This document shows, one piece after another, positions 24,106 to 32,027 of a stretch of 34,158 nt of DNA. A model generated the notes under the pieces. That model was not told where the DNA came from and did not search any database. It worked only from the letters and a program-made list of their open reading frames with translations. Every line of letters starts with the position of its first letter. The stretch's first letter is position 1. Both the position numbers and the translations under genes were made by a program. Location of the stretch: positions 1 to 34,158 of IMG/VR virus record IMGVR_UViG_3300017744_000063. One strand, 5' to 3'. Origin of the DNA: a virus.

Positions 24106-25083
24106 ATGTCATATATACCAAAATCAAAAATAATTATAAAAACAGCTGAACCTGATGCATTATCAGATAGTTTTTTTACAAAATCAAATCCTAAAATTCC
24201 TTACGCAGGTTCTTACATGGAAACAAGTGATGGAAGATATTTTATAGGAACTAGTTTTATTAATAAAGGAGAAGAATTATTTAAAGAAAATAGTATAGAA
24301 GGTAATTTTGGAGATGGAGAAGATTTTAATACTTATTTAAATCTAAAACCTTCTCCTTATAAATTTTTAAATAAAATAAAACCTATTCCTGCATTTAAAA
24401 ACCTACCAATAGAAAAAGATTACGAAAAAGGATATTATGATAGATATTTTGTTTCAAGAGTAAATCAACAATTTGGTTATAAAGAAATTAGTCCTAAAAC
24501 ATATAAATCTATTAATGAAAAACAAGGAGAATATGATCATCATTTACATGATGTAGGGGTAATTAAATGGGCTATAAAAGGAAATGTTTATAAAATAAAC
24601 CAACTAAGTGTATTACAAAAAGAAAAAGCTTTCCCTTATTTAGGTTTTTTATTTCCTATACTTAATGAATTTCATCGTCCTGATTTACAAGTACAAACAA
24701 ATTTAATCACAGAAGGAGGAGAATTATATTATAAAGATGGTACTGAATATATTGGTGCTTATCATATTCACCCAACAAAAGGACCTATGGAAGGGGCTAC
24801 ACATACTCCTTCACTTCATGCTAGATTATCTTACACTTCAAAAATTAAAGAAGAAGAATTAGAAATAGAAAAACAAAAATCGTTTAATAGATTTAAGAAA
24901 AAACAACTTTTAGAAAAGAGTAGTAAAGAAACCCTAGCAATGTCAAATACAGATAGAGGAACACCTTCTAATACACCTGCTTCTAGTGGTAGAGGAGCAT
25001 CTTCTAGTGGAGGAGCATCTTCGGGTAGAGGAGCATCTTCTGGTGGAGGAGTATCTTCTGGTGGTGGAGGAGGTGGTTATTAA
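24106..25083 (+). CDS. Baseplate/tail-tip protein with His-rich motif and Gly-Ser tail
   Basis: The protein has 325 residues. Residues about 200-245 contain LITEGGELYYKDGTEYIGAY, then YHIHPTKGPMEGATHTPSLHARL. I know this EGGELYY.DG.EYIG.YHIHP..GPM.GA.H pattern from structural proteins of marine phages; its four regularly placed histidines could bind a metal. The N-terminal part has a SYMETSDGRYFIGTSF segment, also typical. After a charged helix (EEELEIEKQKSFNRFKKK) the C-terminus is a low-complexity tail of Gly, Ser, Ala and Arg (from about residue 285). It closes the baseplate run, 15 bases after the hub gene. It could form part of the central spike or an attachment point for fibres. No enzyme family was recognised. 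Confidence 0.65.
   Translation: MSYIPKSKIIIKTAEPDALSDSFFTKSNPKIPYAGSYMETSDGRYFIGTSFINKGEELFKENSIEGNFGDGEDFNTYLNLKPSPYKFLNKIKPIPAFKNLPIEKDYEKGYYDRYFVSRVNQQFGYKEISPKTYKSINEKQGEYDHHLHDVGVIKWAIKGNVYKINQLSVLQKEKAFPYLGFLFPILNEFHRPDLQVQTNLITEGGELYYKDGTEYIGAYHIHPTKGPMEGATHTPSLHARLSYTSKIKEEELEIEKQKSFNRFKKKQLLEKSSKETLAMSNTDRGTPSNTPASSGRGASSSGGASSGRGASSGGGVSSGGGGGGY
24994..25077 (+). repeat. 18-base tandem repeats coding a Gly-Ser tail
   Basis: Four in-frame units of about 18 bases, of the form GGAGCATCTTCTGGTGGA with variations, encode GASS[SG]G. The unit length keeps the frame, so slippage would lengthen or shorten the tail without breaking the protein. Confidence 0.8.
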
Positions 25084-25109
25084 AAATACCTTTTGTACAT
25101 TGATAAGGT

Positions 25110-26393
25110 ATGTTCTATCTTATCGAAACAAAAAATCAACTAAACAAGCTAAAAGACAAATTATCTGCTAGTGAATCACCTTATCTTGAATTTATTCAGG
25201 GTAATGATAATACACATCCTGCGTTAGCAGAAATAATAGCGGTTTACCTTAATATAAACTTTAAAAGTTATATAATACCAATCAACCACACAGAATGTAT
25301 AAATTGGGACAAAGATGCTGTATTTAGTATGTTAGCAAATTATGAGTTTTGTGTTTTAGATAAAAAAGCCGCTTTACACGCGGCCCCACACATATCTTAT
25401 ACGGATATACAACATACAATAGCCCCTTTAGACCAACATACAACTCAAGCACACCAATGGTATTACCGAAAATTCCCACATACTAAGGTAAATAAAATGA
25501 TACCTATTGGAAAACACCTAGAACGCTGTGAAGCTAAGTTACGCGCTATAATCGATTATTCTCCCGAAGAAACTAATGAATATTTTAACAATATATTATT
25601 GCCTGTCTTACATGAGTTAGAGAAGAATGCATTAAAATTCAATAGCAAGTTTGATGACTATTTTACACTAAAAAATAAAAAATTCTCCATAAAAGAAGAT
25701 CATATATACGGATGGTATAACCCATACACCACAACCGGAAGACCTGTAAATAACTTCAATGGATTAAATTTTGTTGGACTAAAACACGAAAACGGAGAAC
25801 GAGATTGTTTCGAACCAGACAACAACTTTTTTGTAGAAATGGATTATGATGGCTATCATCCCCGTCTAATAGGCGATATAGTTGACTATCAATTCGAAGG
25901 CAACGTACACAACACACTCGCAGAAATTTATTTTAAATCCAAAGAAATTACACCCGAACAATATAAGAAAAGCAAAACACTTACATTTAAACAGATATAT
26001 GGGGGTATAGACAAGGCGAACTTACATCATCCTTTTTTCTTTAAAACACAACAGTTTATAGATATAATTTGGGAAGAATTTAATAAGAAAGGAGAAATCA
26101 AATGTGGTAGTTATACTATAAAAAAGAAAGACCATCCTAAAATTCATTCACAAAAATTATTTAATTATTACATACAGGCAACCGAAACAGAAACCAACAT
26201 TCGTAAGATAAAAATCATACAAGATTATTTAAAAGACAAACAAACAAAATTAGTTCTTTACATATATGATGCATTTATATTTGACGTAGCTAAATCCGAT
26301 GGTAAGGAAACACTAATCGATTTAAAAACAATACTTAATGACAAGTTTCCTGTAAAATTAAAAACAGGAAAACATTATGGTGTTTTGAGTTAA
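25110..26393 (+). CDS. DNA polymerase I-like (family A) protein with altered motifs
   Basis: The protein has 427 residues, far below a full Pol I. The C-terminal 230 residues show the family-A layout: TTTGRPVNNFNGLNF (compare TGRLSS.PNLQN), motif A VEMDYDGYHPRL with D245, motif B KTLTFKQIYGG with K289, F293 and Y297, and motif C YIYDAFIFDV with D387. Both catalytic aspartates are kept. However, the steric-gate Glu of motif A is His250, the motif B Arg four residues before Lys289 is Tyr, and HDE of motif C is YDA. The first 190 residues (YIIPINHTE, LDKKAALHAAP) vaguely resemble an inactive 3'-5' exonuclease domain. Its Arg codons are mostly CGN (6 of 7) while neighbours prefer AGA, and its start has a GATAAGG stretch. 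It may replicate or repair phage DNA; activity is uncertain. I recall similar proteins in uncultured marine phages. Confidence 0.8.
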   Translation: MFYLIETKNQLNKLKDKLSASESPYLEFIQGNDNTHPALAEIIAVYLNINFKSYIIPINHTECINWDKDAVFSMLANYEFCVLDKKAALHAAPHISYTDIQHTIAPLDQHTTQAHQWYYRKFPHTKVNKMIPIGKHLERCEAKLRAIIDYSPEETNEYFNNILLPVLHELEKNALKFNSKFDDYFTLKNKKFSIKEDHIYGWYNPYTTTGRPVNNFNGLNFVGLKHENGERDCFEPDNNFFVEMDYDGYHPRLIGDIVDYQFEGNVHNTLAEIYFKSKEITPEQYKKSKTLTFKQIYGGIDKANLHHPFFFKTQQFIDIIWEEFNKKGEIKCGSYTIKKKDHPKIHSQKLFNYYIQATETETNIRKIKIIQDYLKDKQTKLVLYIYDAFIFDVAKSDGKETLIDLKTILNDKFPVKLKTGKHYGVLS

Positions 26394-26415
26394 TTTCATA
26401 TTTATATATGGAAAC
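26393..26415 (+). promoter_or_regulatory. Putative late promoter ahead of the 26425 gene and cassette
   Basis: TTTCATATTTATA followed by TATGGAAAC; the box TATTTATA is at 26399-26406, 18 bases before the ATG at 26425. It would restart late transcription just after the polymerase-like gene. Confidence 0.5.
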
Positions 26416-26424
26416 TCATATAAT

Positions 26425-26817
26425 ATGAATAATCGATTATACTGTACATTTACAACAGTAGATGCTTATGAAGAAGTAGCTAATACTATTCAGACATCTT
26501 ATGTAATTCTTTTTAATAAACTTTTTGTATTAGAAAGTTTGGATAAAGAAAAAATTATGCTTACATATAATGTAGACATGAATAATTCTACAAAAGAATC
26601 TATGGTAGATAATACTATTTTAGTACACAGAAAAAAACAAACAAATACTTTATATACAATTAATGCACTTAATGAATTAATAAAGGAATTAAACAATGGA
26701 ATTTTAGATAAAACATTCGCTATAAATTGGAATAATTATAAAAATTGTATACTACTAATTCAAGCAGAAGGATTTAATCGTATAGATACAAAAGTAAAAG
26801 ATATAATAAACTTATAA
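26425..26817 (+). CDS. Conserved small protein of unknown function
   Basis: The protein has 130 residues. It begins MNNRLYCTFTTVDAYEEVAN, has strand-like segments YVILFNKLFVLESL and IMLTYNVDM, a conserved-looking centre HRKKQTNTLYTINALNELIKE, and FAINWNNYKNCILLI near the end. I recall the RLYCTFTT...HRKK.TNTLYTINALN pattern in other marine T4-like phages, always without a function. It reads like a small alpha/beta protein. Its stop overlaps the start of the next gene by one base (TAATG), so it is coupled to the cassette of leader-bearing proteins and shares their putative late promoter. A role in their folding or in head morphogenesis is possible but not shown. Confidence 0.7.
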   Translation: MNNRLYCTFTTVDAYEEVANTIQTSYVILFNKLFVLESLDKEKIMLTYNVDMNNSTKESMVDNTILVHRKKQTNTLYTINALNELIKELNNGILDKTFAINWNNYKNCILLIQAEGFNRIDTKVKDIINL

Positions 26818-29741
26818 TGAAAAATATAGCTAGAATATTAAAACATGCACTTAGAAAAAATGCAGAAAAGTTAATAAAACAAGAAAAAGATTTTATATTT
26901 GAAGGATCTTGGTGTGATAGATTTCAACAATCCATAAAAGATGGTACCGCCGAAGAGCTCTTTGGTTATGTAAAACCAAAAGAAAACTTAGTAGAACATA
27001 ATGCTTCTTTTACTTGTAATCCTTATCAAAATAGGGCACCAAATGATTGGTCAACTCCCGTAGGTCCTGCTGATGCTTGTGCAGCTGCTGGAAAGGCTAT
27101 TAAATGTGAAGCAATAAATCCAAATTATAATGGAAGTATACAAAATATATGCGATCCGGGTTCTGGAGGTATAATACCAGGATATCCTTTTAATGATGCA
27201 TGTCATGGTTATCCACAAACTAGAATAAAATTATATGCACCCACTCTTAATATGTGGCAGGGAGGAAATCATTGTCATGATGCATGGACACCTGTTGTAG
27301 GTGATTATATGTTATCTCATGGTGGTAGTGGAGGTGGTTGGATCCCTTGGCTTATAATAGAGTCTAATAATTTTGATGACTCTTGTAGTGGTCCTCGTAG
27401 GGGACACTTTGAATGTGGTTGGACAGCTGCTGGTTGTATGGATTCAACAGCTACAAATTATAGTCCAACTTTTCAAAATGATTGTACACAAGAACCTTCA
27501 TACCCAGCTAATTGTATAGGAGGAGCAACAGGAGCAAATTGTTGTTGTACTTATGCAGGTCCAGGTTGTACAGATCCAAATGCAGATAATACTAGTCCTG
27601 GAGCTACTTCTGATGATGGTTCTTGTCAATATGGAGGATGTACTGATCCAACAGCAACAAATTATAGTTTTCCAAATAGTAACCCCCAAGTAACCCAAAA
27701 TGGAGATCCATATGATGGAGACCCTTCAACAGGTAATGGTGGTACTGCTGTAGATGATGGATCTTGTCAAGTTCCAAATCCAGGTTGTTTAAATTGTCCT
27801 AATTGTTCTAATTATGACCCAACAGCAACATCAGACGATGGTTCTTGTTTAGGATGTACAGATAATACAGCTACAAACTATGAACCAAATGCTGATGTAG
27901 ATGATGGTTCATGTACTTATCCAGTACCAGGTTGTACGGACCCATTAGCAACTAATTACGACCCTACAGCAACTGTAGATGATGGTTCATGTCAATATGT
28001 TAATGGTTGTACAGATAATGCAGCAAGCAATTTTAACCAAAATGCAGTGGCAGATGATGGATCATGTGAATATATGGGTTGTACAGACCCATCAGCATTA
28101 AATTATAGTTTTGCAGGTAGTAATCCTCCTGTAACAGCAAATAATGATCCTTTTGATCCAACAGGTAATGGTGGTGTTGCTATAGATGATGGTTCTTGTC
28201 AATATGGAGGATGTACAGATCCAGTAGCTATTAATTATGATCCTAATGCAAATGTAGATGATGGTTCTTGTGTTTATTTAAGTTTTGATTGTGTACAAGG
28301 ACTTTGTGAAGAAAATATAGATGGAACAGGTACACATGCTTCTTTACCTGATTGTTTAGCATCTCAAGAATGTGATAGATGGGAATGTGTAGAAGAATGG
28401 GTCCCAACACCTATTGGCCCTGCTGATATACCAAAAGATAAAGCAATAGGAGAAGCAGCAACTAATATGTTAAAAGAACAAGGCCAAATAGGAATTGACC
28501 CTATATTAACAGTTGATGATTTAGCAGATAAATTTTGTGTAGAACCTCCAGGAGGTTGCCCTGCTTTACAAGCACCATGGGGATCAATCCCAACAATGTG
28601 GCAACCATATCCTATTTGTAAATGTTTAGCTCCAACTGTAAAACCTCCACCAGGATCAATAGTTAATGGTTGTTATAGATGTGATGATGGTAGATATGAT
28701 CCTATAACTAAAACATGGGATCCAGAATGTGTGTTTTTAGAGGAAGAAGAATGTGAAGAAAAATGTATACCTAAAGGTTGTACAGATCCAACTGCATTAA
28801 ATTATGATCCTAATGCACAAGTAGATGATGGGAGTTGTGAATATCCTAGTTGTGATAATCTTCCTTTATTACTTGCAAATCCAGGTCTAGGAGTATTAGG
28901 TTCAAATGCACCATATATTCAAGATGCATACGATATGGGTCAAACAAATGGTCAAATTAATGGAGTATTAGATGGAAATAGTGTATTTTGTTTAGAAGTA
29001 TGTGGTGGATTTACAGGCACTTTAAATCCCAATCTATTTCCTTGTGATTGTTGTGGTCCAAAAAATTGTGAAGAAATGGGGACTCATCCTAATGCAATAC
29101 CTGTTGATTGTATTACATGTGGAATACCTAATCCTGCTTATACAGGAACTTGTCATAACATAACTAATTGGCAAACATTATCTACATATCCACCAAATAC
29201 AATTTTTTATAATACAATGGCAGATTGTCAAGCAAATATAGGTAATGATGAATCATGTGTACCACCACCACCTAGTTGTAAAAATGATCCAACTTTTTGT
29301 TCAACGAATCCTTATTTAACACCAGGGGGAGAATGTTGGATATGTCATATGATGACTGAATGTATGCCTGTTTATGATTATTTACAATATGGTTCTGGCC
29401 CTCCAGGTTCAGTTGGTACTCAAACATTTATGATGAATTGGTTAACAAAAGTAGGAAGCACTTTCCAAACACCTCAAGGTAGTGATTTATATTGTACTGA
29501 ACAAGATTGTATGAATGCAACAGGATGTAGTGCTTATAGTGGTTATTCTCCAATAGCTAAAAAAGCAGACCCTGCTTTAGATACAGAATTGCCTATAGAT
29601 GATTTTAGTAAGGATATAGCTCAAGCAATTGAAGAACCTATAGAAGAACCTGAAAAAAGAATACAAGAAGGTGTTCAGATACGAGGAAAATTATTAAATA
29701 AATTAAGAATGTCTAAATTAGCAAATATAAAGAAAAAATAA
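26817..29741 (+). CDS. Large Cys-rich repeat protein with putative capsid-targeting leader
   Basis: The protein has 974 residues. Residues 1-29 form a basic amphipathic helix (ARILKHALRKNAEKLIKQE) ending in IFE, just before GSWCDRF; this fits a leader cut by a prohead protease after [I/L]xE. Residues about 206-485 hold nine Cys-rich repeats of the type GCTDPTATNYDPNATVDDGSC and a tenth lies at about 653-674. Their DPNANVDDG core is rich in Asp and Asn and may bind calcium. Other Cys-pair segments include CWICHMMTEC and a GGCPALQAPWGSIP...WQP module also found in the 32028 product. The C-terminus is Lys-rich. There is no hydrophobic signal peptide or T9SS C-terminal domain, although the repeats resemble Bacteroidetes secreted proteins. 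It is either a head-packaged or a surface-adhesion protein; I favour the former because of the leader shared with its neighbours. Confidence 0.7.
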   Translation: MKNIARILKHALRKNAEKLIKQEKDFIFEGSWCDRFQQSIKDGTAEELFGYVKPKENLVEHNASFTCNPYQNRAPNDWSTPVGPADACAAAGKAIKCEAINPNYNGSIQNICDPGSGGIIPGYPFNDACHGYPQTRIKLYAPTLNMWQGGNHCHDAWTPVVGDYMLSHGGSGGGWIPWLIIESNNFDDSCSGPRRGHFECGWTAAGCMDSTATNYSPTFQNDCTQEPSYPANCIGGATGANCCCTYAGPGCTDPNADNTSPGATSDDGSCQYGGCTDPTATNYSFPNSNPQVTQNGDPYDGDPSTGNGGTAVDDGSCQVPNPGCLNCPNCSNYDPTATSDDGSCLGCTDNTATNYEPNADVDDGSCTYPVPGCTDPLATNYDPTATVDDGSCQYVNGCTDNAASNFNQNAVADDGSCEYMGCTDPSALNYSFAGSNPPVTANNDPFDPTGNGGVAIDDGSCQYGGCTDPVAINYDPNANVDDGSCVYLSFDCVQGLCEENIDGTGTHASLPDCLASQECDRWECVEEWVPTPIGPADIPKDKAIGEAATNMLKEQGQIGIDPILTVDDLADKFCVEPPGGCPALQAPWGSIPTMWQPYPICKCLAPTVKPPPGSIVNGCYRCDDGRYDPITKTWDPECVFLEEEECEEKCIPKGCTDPTALNYDPNAQVDDGSCEYPSCDNLPLLLANPGLGVLGSNAPYIQDAYDMGQTNGQINGVLDGNSVFCLEVCGGFTGTLNPNLFPCDCCGPKNCEEMGTHPNAIPVDCITCGIPNPAYTGTCHNITNWQTLSTYPPNTIFYNTMADCQANIGNDESCVPPPPSCKNDPTFCSTNPYLTPGGECWICHMMTECMPVYDYLQYGSGPPGSVGTQTFMMNWLTKVGSTFQTPQGSDLYCTEQDCMNATGCSAYSGYSPIAKKADPALDTELPIDDFSKDIAQAIEEPIEEPEKRIQEGVQIRGKLLNKLRMSKLANIKKK
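27432..28838 (+). repeat. Ten GCTDP...DDGSC repeats (about 63 bases each, with longer variants)
   Basis: Nine copies fall in 27432-28272 and one at 28776-28838. The consensus unit is GCTDPxAxNYDPNAxVDDGSC. Two copies carry a similar long insertion (NYSF..SNP.VT.N.DP.D...TGNGG.A.DDGSC), which shows that a longer unit was itself duplicated. Confidence 0.9.
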
Positions 29742-31039
29742 TGAACAAATCTCAATTAAAAAAACTAATAAAAAAAACTCTTAATGAGTTACAAAAAGAA
29801 GAAATATTATCTGAAAGAAAATGGTGTTCTAGACGAAAATTAGGTAAATCTTGTGATGGTGGAGATGGACGTGGTAATGGTACATGGACAAACACAGTTA
29901 ATGGATGTCAATGTAGTTATGCGGGTATGACTCATGATTGGATGAAAGCACCACCATCAGACCCAACAGGTGCTAATGCAAAAATAACGGCAGGTGGACC
30001 TTGTTATTGTGTACATTATCAGACGCAACCAGATGGAAGTAACATATGTAAAAAATGGAGTCCTCCTGGATGTGGTGATGCTCCATTTAAAATGAGAGAT
30101 TTAGTAAGAAATATAAGAGAATCTATTAAAAAAATAATAAGTGAACAAGACGATAGTAACATTTGGCAAGGAGGTGATATAGGTTGTACTACAATGTTAT
30201 CTGCAACAGATCCAGCATGTGCTAAATGTTCTGATCATTTTGCTGCAGGAAGTCCTCCTCCTTATATAGGATTTGGAGCTAACAATTCAGGTCCTAATTG
30301 TGAATGTTGTGACATTGAAATCAACACAGGAACAGGAGATGAACCTACTATAGATTGTGAAAATAATCCAACTGATGATTGTTGGGTTTGTCATGGGGAT
30401 CCTCAAAGTGGTGGATCTTGTGTACAAATGAGTAATATTTCAGCTATGCCTGCAGGATGGTTAAATAATGTTGGAATACCTCAAGGATTCACTTTTTATA
30501 ATGATGAAGCTACATGTTTAGCAGCAGGTCCAGAATGTGGTCCTACTCAATCTCCAACAATTGATTTACCATGTAAAGATTTAATAGCTCAAGACCCAAC
30601 AGCTCATGCTAAATGTTGTAAAAATGATTGTAAAGGTAAAGGTCTTACACCAAATCATCCATGTATACCATATTGTAAATGTTGTACAAGTCCAATAAAA
30701 AAAGATCCAAAAGGAAATGTAACTACTAAAAAAGCAATAAAAGAAATGTATAAAGCTTTTAGTAAATTAAAATCATTAAATGAACAATCAAGTGGATGGC
30801 AAGCTAATTTTGCAAGAAGAACAGAACAACCTCATGGAATGCCTGGAATAACTAATTGTACATTTATAAATAATAGAATAAACCACTGGAATAATAAATT
30901 AACTACTGCGGGACTAAACCAAACAGCTGTTTTAAATAATAAATTAGATCATATAAGAACTACTCCCCGATATAATTGCTGTACAAATCAAACATGTTCC
31001 CCAGGCACTTCTTGGTGGCAAGGACAAGGAGTTATTTAA
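29741..31039 (+). CDS. Cys-rich protein with three leader-like helices (possible polyprotein)
   Basis: The protein has 432 residues and starts in a one-base overlap with the previous stop. Residues 1-25 (SQLKKLIKKTLNELQKEEILSE) form a leader ending LSE before RKWCSRR. A second similar helix occurs inside, MRDLVRNIRESIKKIISE (118-135), before QDDSNIWQGG, and a third, KEMYKAFSKLKSLNE (about 334-348), before QSSGWQANF. Each ends in [I/L]xE, so a gp21-type protease could release three Cys-containing modules. The modules contain closely spaced cysteines (CECCDIEIN, CKCCTSPIKKD) and the segment DDCWVCHGDPQSGGSC...FYNDEATCLA, resembling a segment of the preceding product. Enzymatic motifs are not seen. 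It is a candidate head-internal protein. Confidence 0.68.
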   Translation: MNKSQLKKLIKKTLNELQKEEILSERKWCSRRKLGKSCDGGDGRGNGTWTNTVNGCQCSYAGMTHDWMKAPPSDPTGANAKITAGGPCYCVHYQTQPDGSNICKKWSPPGCGDAPFKMRDLVRNIRESIKKIISEQDDSNIWQGGDIGCTTMLSATDPACAKCSDHFAAGSPPPYIGFGANNSGPNCECCDIEINTGTGDEPTIDCENNPTDDCWVCHGDPQSGGSCVQMSNISAMPAGWLNNVGIPQGFTFYNDEATCLAAGPECGPTQSPTIDLPCKDLIAQDPTAHAKCCKNDCKGKGLTPNHPCIPYCKCCTSPIKKDPKGNVTTKKAIKEMYKAFSKLKSLNEQSSGWQANFARRTEQPHGMPGITNCTFINNRINHWNNKLTTAGLNQTAVLNNKLDHIRTTPRYNCCTNQTCSPGTSWWQGQGVI

Positions 31040-31053
31040 AAGAAAAAAATGAA

Positions 31054-31458
31054 ATGAAAAAATCTGAATTAAGAAATATAATCAGAGAAATCATTATAGA
31101 GACAGTAAGTAAAGAAACTATAAATGAATGTTGGAAGGGATATGTAAAAAAAGGCATGAAAAAAAAGGGTAATAAAATGGTCCCTAATTGTGTTCCTGTA
31201 AATGAAGATGTAGATGAAAATTTAAGAAAATGGTTTAAAGATGAAGATTGGGTACGTATTGATACACAAGGTAATATAGCAGGTAAATGTGGTACAATGA
31301 AAAAAGGTAAAAAAACACAACGTTGTTTACCTAGAAAAAAAGCTCAATCACTTTCAAAGAAACAAAGAGCAGCAACATCAAGAAAAAAAACTAAGAGTAG
31401 TAAACAATATGTATCAAACACCAAAGCAGCTGGTGGACGTAAAAAAAGAAAAAAATGA
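31054..31458 (+). CDS. Small, highly basic leader-bearing protein (DUF5872-like pattern)
   Basis: The ATG at 31054 is preferred because it begins the leader MKKSELRNIIREIIIETVSK and lies 14 bases after the upstream stop; the frame is open further upstream but only within the previous gene. The product has 134 residues. The leader runs to INE (23-25), before CWKGYVKKG. The rest contains ENLRKWFKDEDWVRIDTQG, then CGTMKKGKKTQRCLPRKKAQ and SLSKKQRAATSRKKTK, a pattern I recall from a domain of unknown function in phages and some other genomes (DUF5872-like, from memory and unverified). The C-terminus is nearly all Lys and Arg. Charge suggests binding to DNA, as expected for a protein packaged beside the genome. 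It overlaps the next gene by four bases (ATGA). Confidence 0.7.
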   Translation: MKKSELRNIIREIIIETVSKETINECWKGYVKKGMKKKGNKMVPNCVPVNEDVDENLRKWFKDEDWVRIDTQGNIAGKCGTMKKGKKTQRCLPRKKAQSLSKKQRAATSRKKTKSSKQYVSNTKAAGGRKKRKK

Positions 31459-32018
31459 CAAATACAGAATTAAGAGAACTTATAAGAGAAAGTTTTAATG
31501 AAATACTTACTGAAAAACTTTGCCCAAAAGGTAAAGCATATGTTGCTAGACGTAAAGCAGCAGGTGAAAAACATGGTGCTTATTTAATGGGTAGAGCTGT
31601 TAAAGTATGTAAGGGTCAAATGAGTGGTACAAAGAAGAAGAAAAAGAAAAACGAAGAATTATATGAAGTTTATACTATAGAATCTTCAGGTGAAATTCAA
31701 ATGATTGAAGATGCTCTTAATGAAGAATATTGTCCTTCATGTGCTGCTAAAATGGAAATAGAAGAAGCTAAGAAAAAAGGTAAATGTAAACCTTCAAAAG
31801 GTAAACGTTTTGCTAAAAGAGTAAATGGTAAATGTAGATCTTTTGGTCAAAAAGGTAAAGCTAAAAAAGGAGGCGATCGTATAAGACCTGGAACAGCTAA
31901 AGGTCATGCATACTGTGCTCGTTCAGCTAAAATTAAAAAATGTAAAAATCCACCTTGTGCAAATGCATTATCTAGAAAAAAATGGAAATGTCAAGGAAGC
32001 AGATCAGTACCTGAATAA
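31455..32018 (+). CDS. Basic leader-bearing protein with two modules
   Basis: The protein has 187 residues. The leader TELRELIRESFNEILTE ends LTE (18-20) before KLCPKGKAYVARRKAAGEK. After a Lys6 run a second, acidic helix (EIQMIEDALNE, ending at 90) precedes EYCPSCAAKMEIEEA, so two modules might be released. The second module has KCKPSKGKRFAKRVNGKCRSFG and GGDRIRPGTAKGHAYCARSA, then CANALSRKKWKCQG; I recall this GDRIRPGT..G.AYCARSA...C..PPCAN.LSRKKWKC text from other marine phages, with no known role. Cysteines and strong positive charge may indicate metal-stabilised nucleic-acid binding. Coupled to the previous gene by an ATGA overlap. Confidence 0.7.
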   Translation: MTNTELRELIRESFNEILTEKLCPKGKAYVARRKAAGEKHGAYLMGRAVKVCKGQMSGTKKKKKKNEELYEVYTIESSGEIQMIEDALNEEYCPSCAAKMEIEEAKKKGKCKPSKGKRFAKRVNGKCRSFGQKGKAKKGGDRIRPGTAKGHAYCARSAKIKKCKNPPCANALSRKKWKCQGSRSVPE

Positions 32019-32027
32019 AATATTAAA

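Noticed and set aside
24740-24830. JAMM-type metalloprotease or HNH nuclease in the His-rich segment of the 24106 gene
   Set aside because: The downstream Ser/Asp of JAMM and the Asn/His spacing of HNH are not present; only a possible metal site can be claimed.
24986-25171. A + strand frame of 61 codons overlapping the Gly-Ser tail
   Set aside because: It is an out-of-frame reading of the 18-base repeats (repeating VEEHLL text) and overlaps two real genes.
30976-31053. A longer start for the basic leader-bearing gene
   Set aside because: The upstream 26 codons lie within the preceding gene; the ATG at 31054 begins the leader shared with neighbouring genes.
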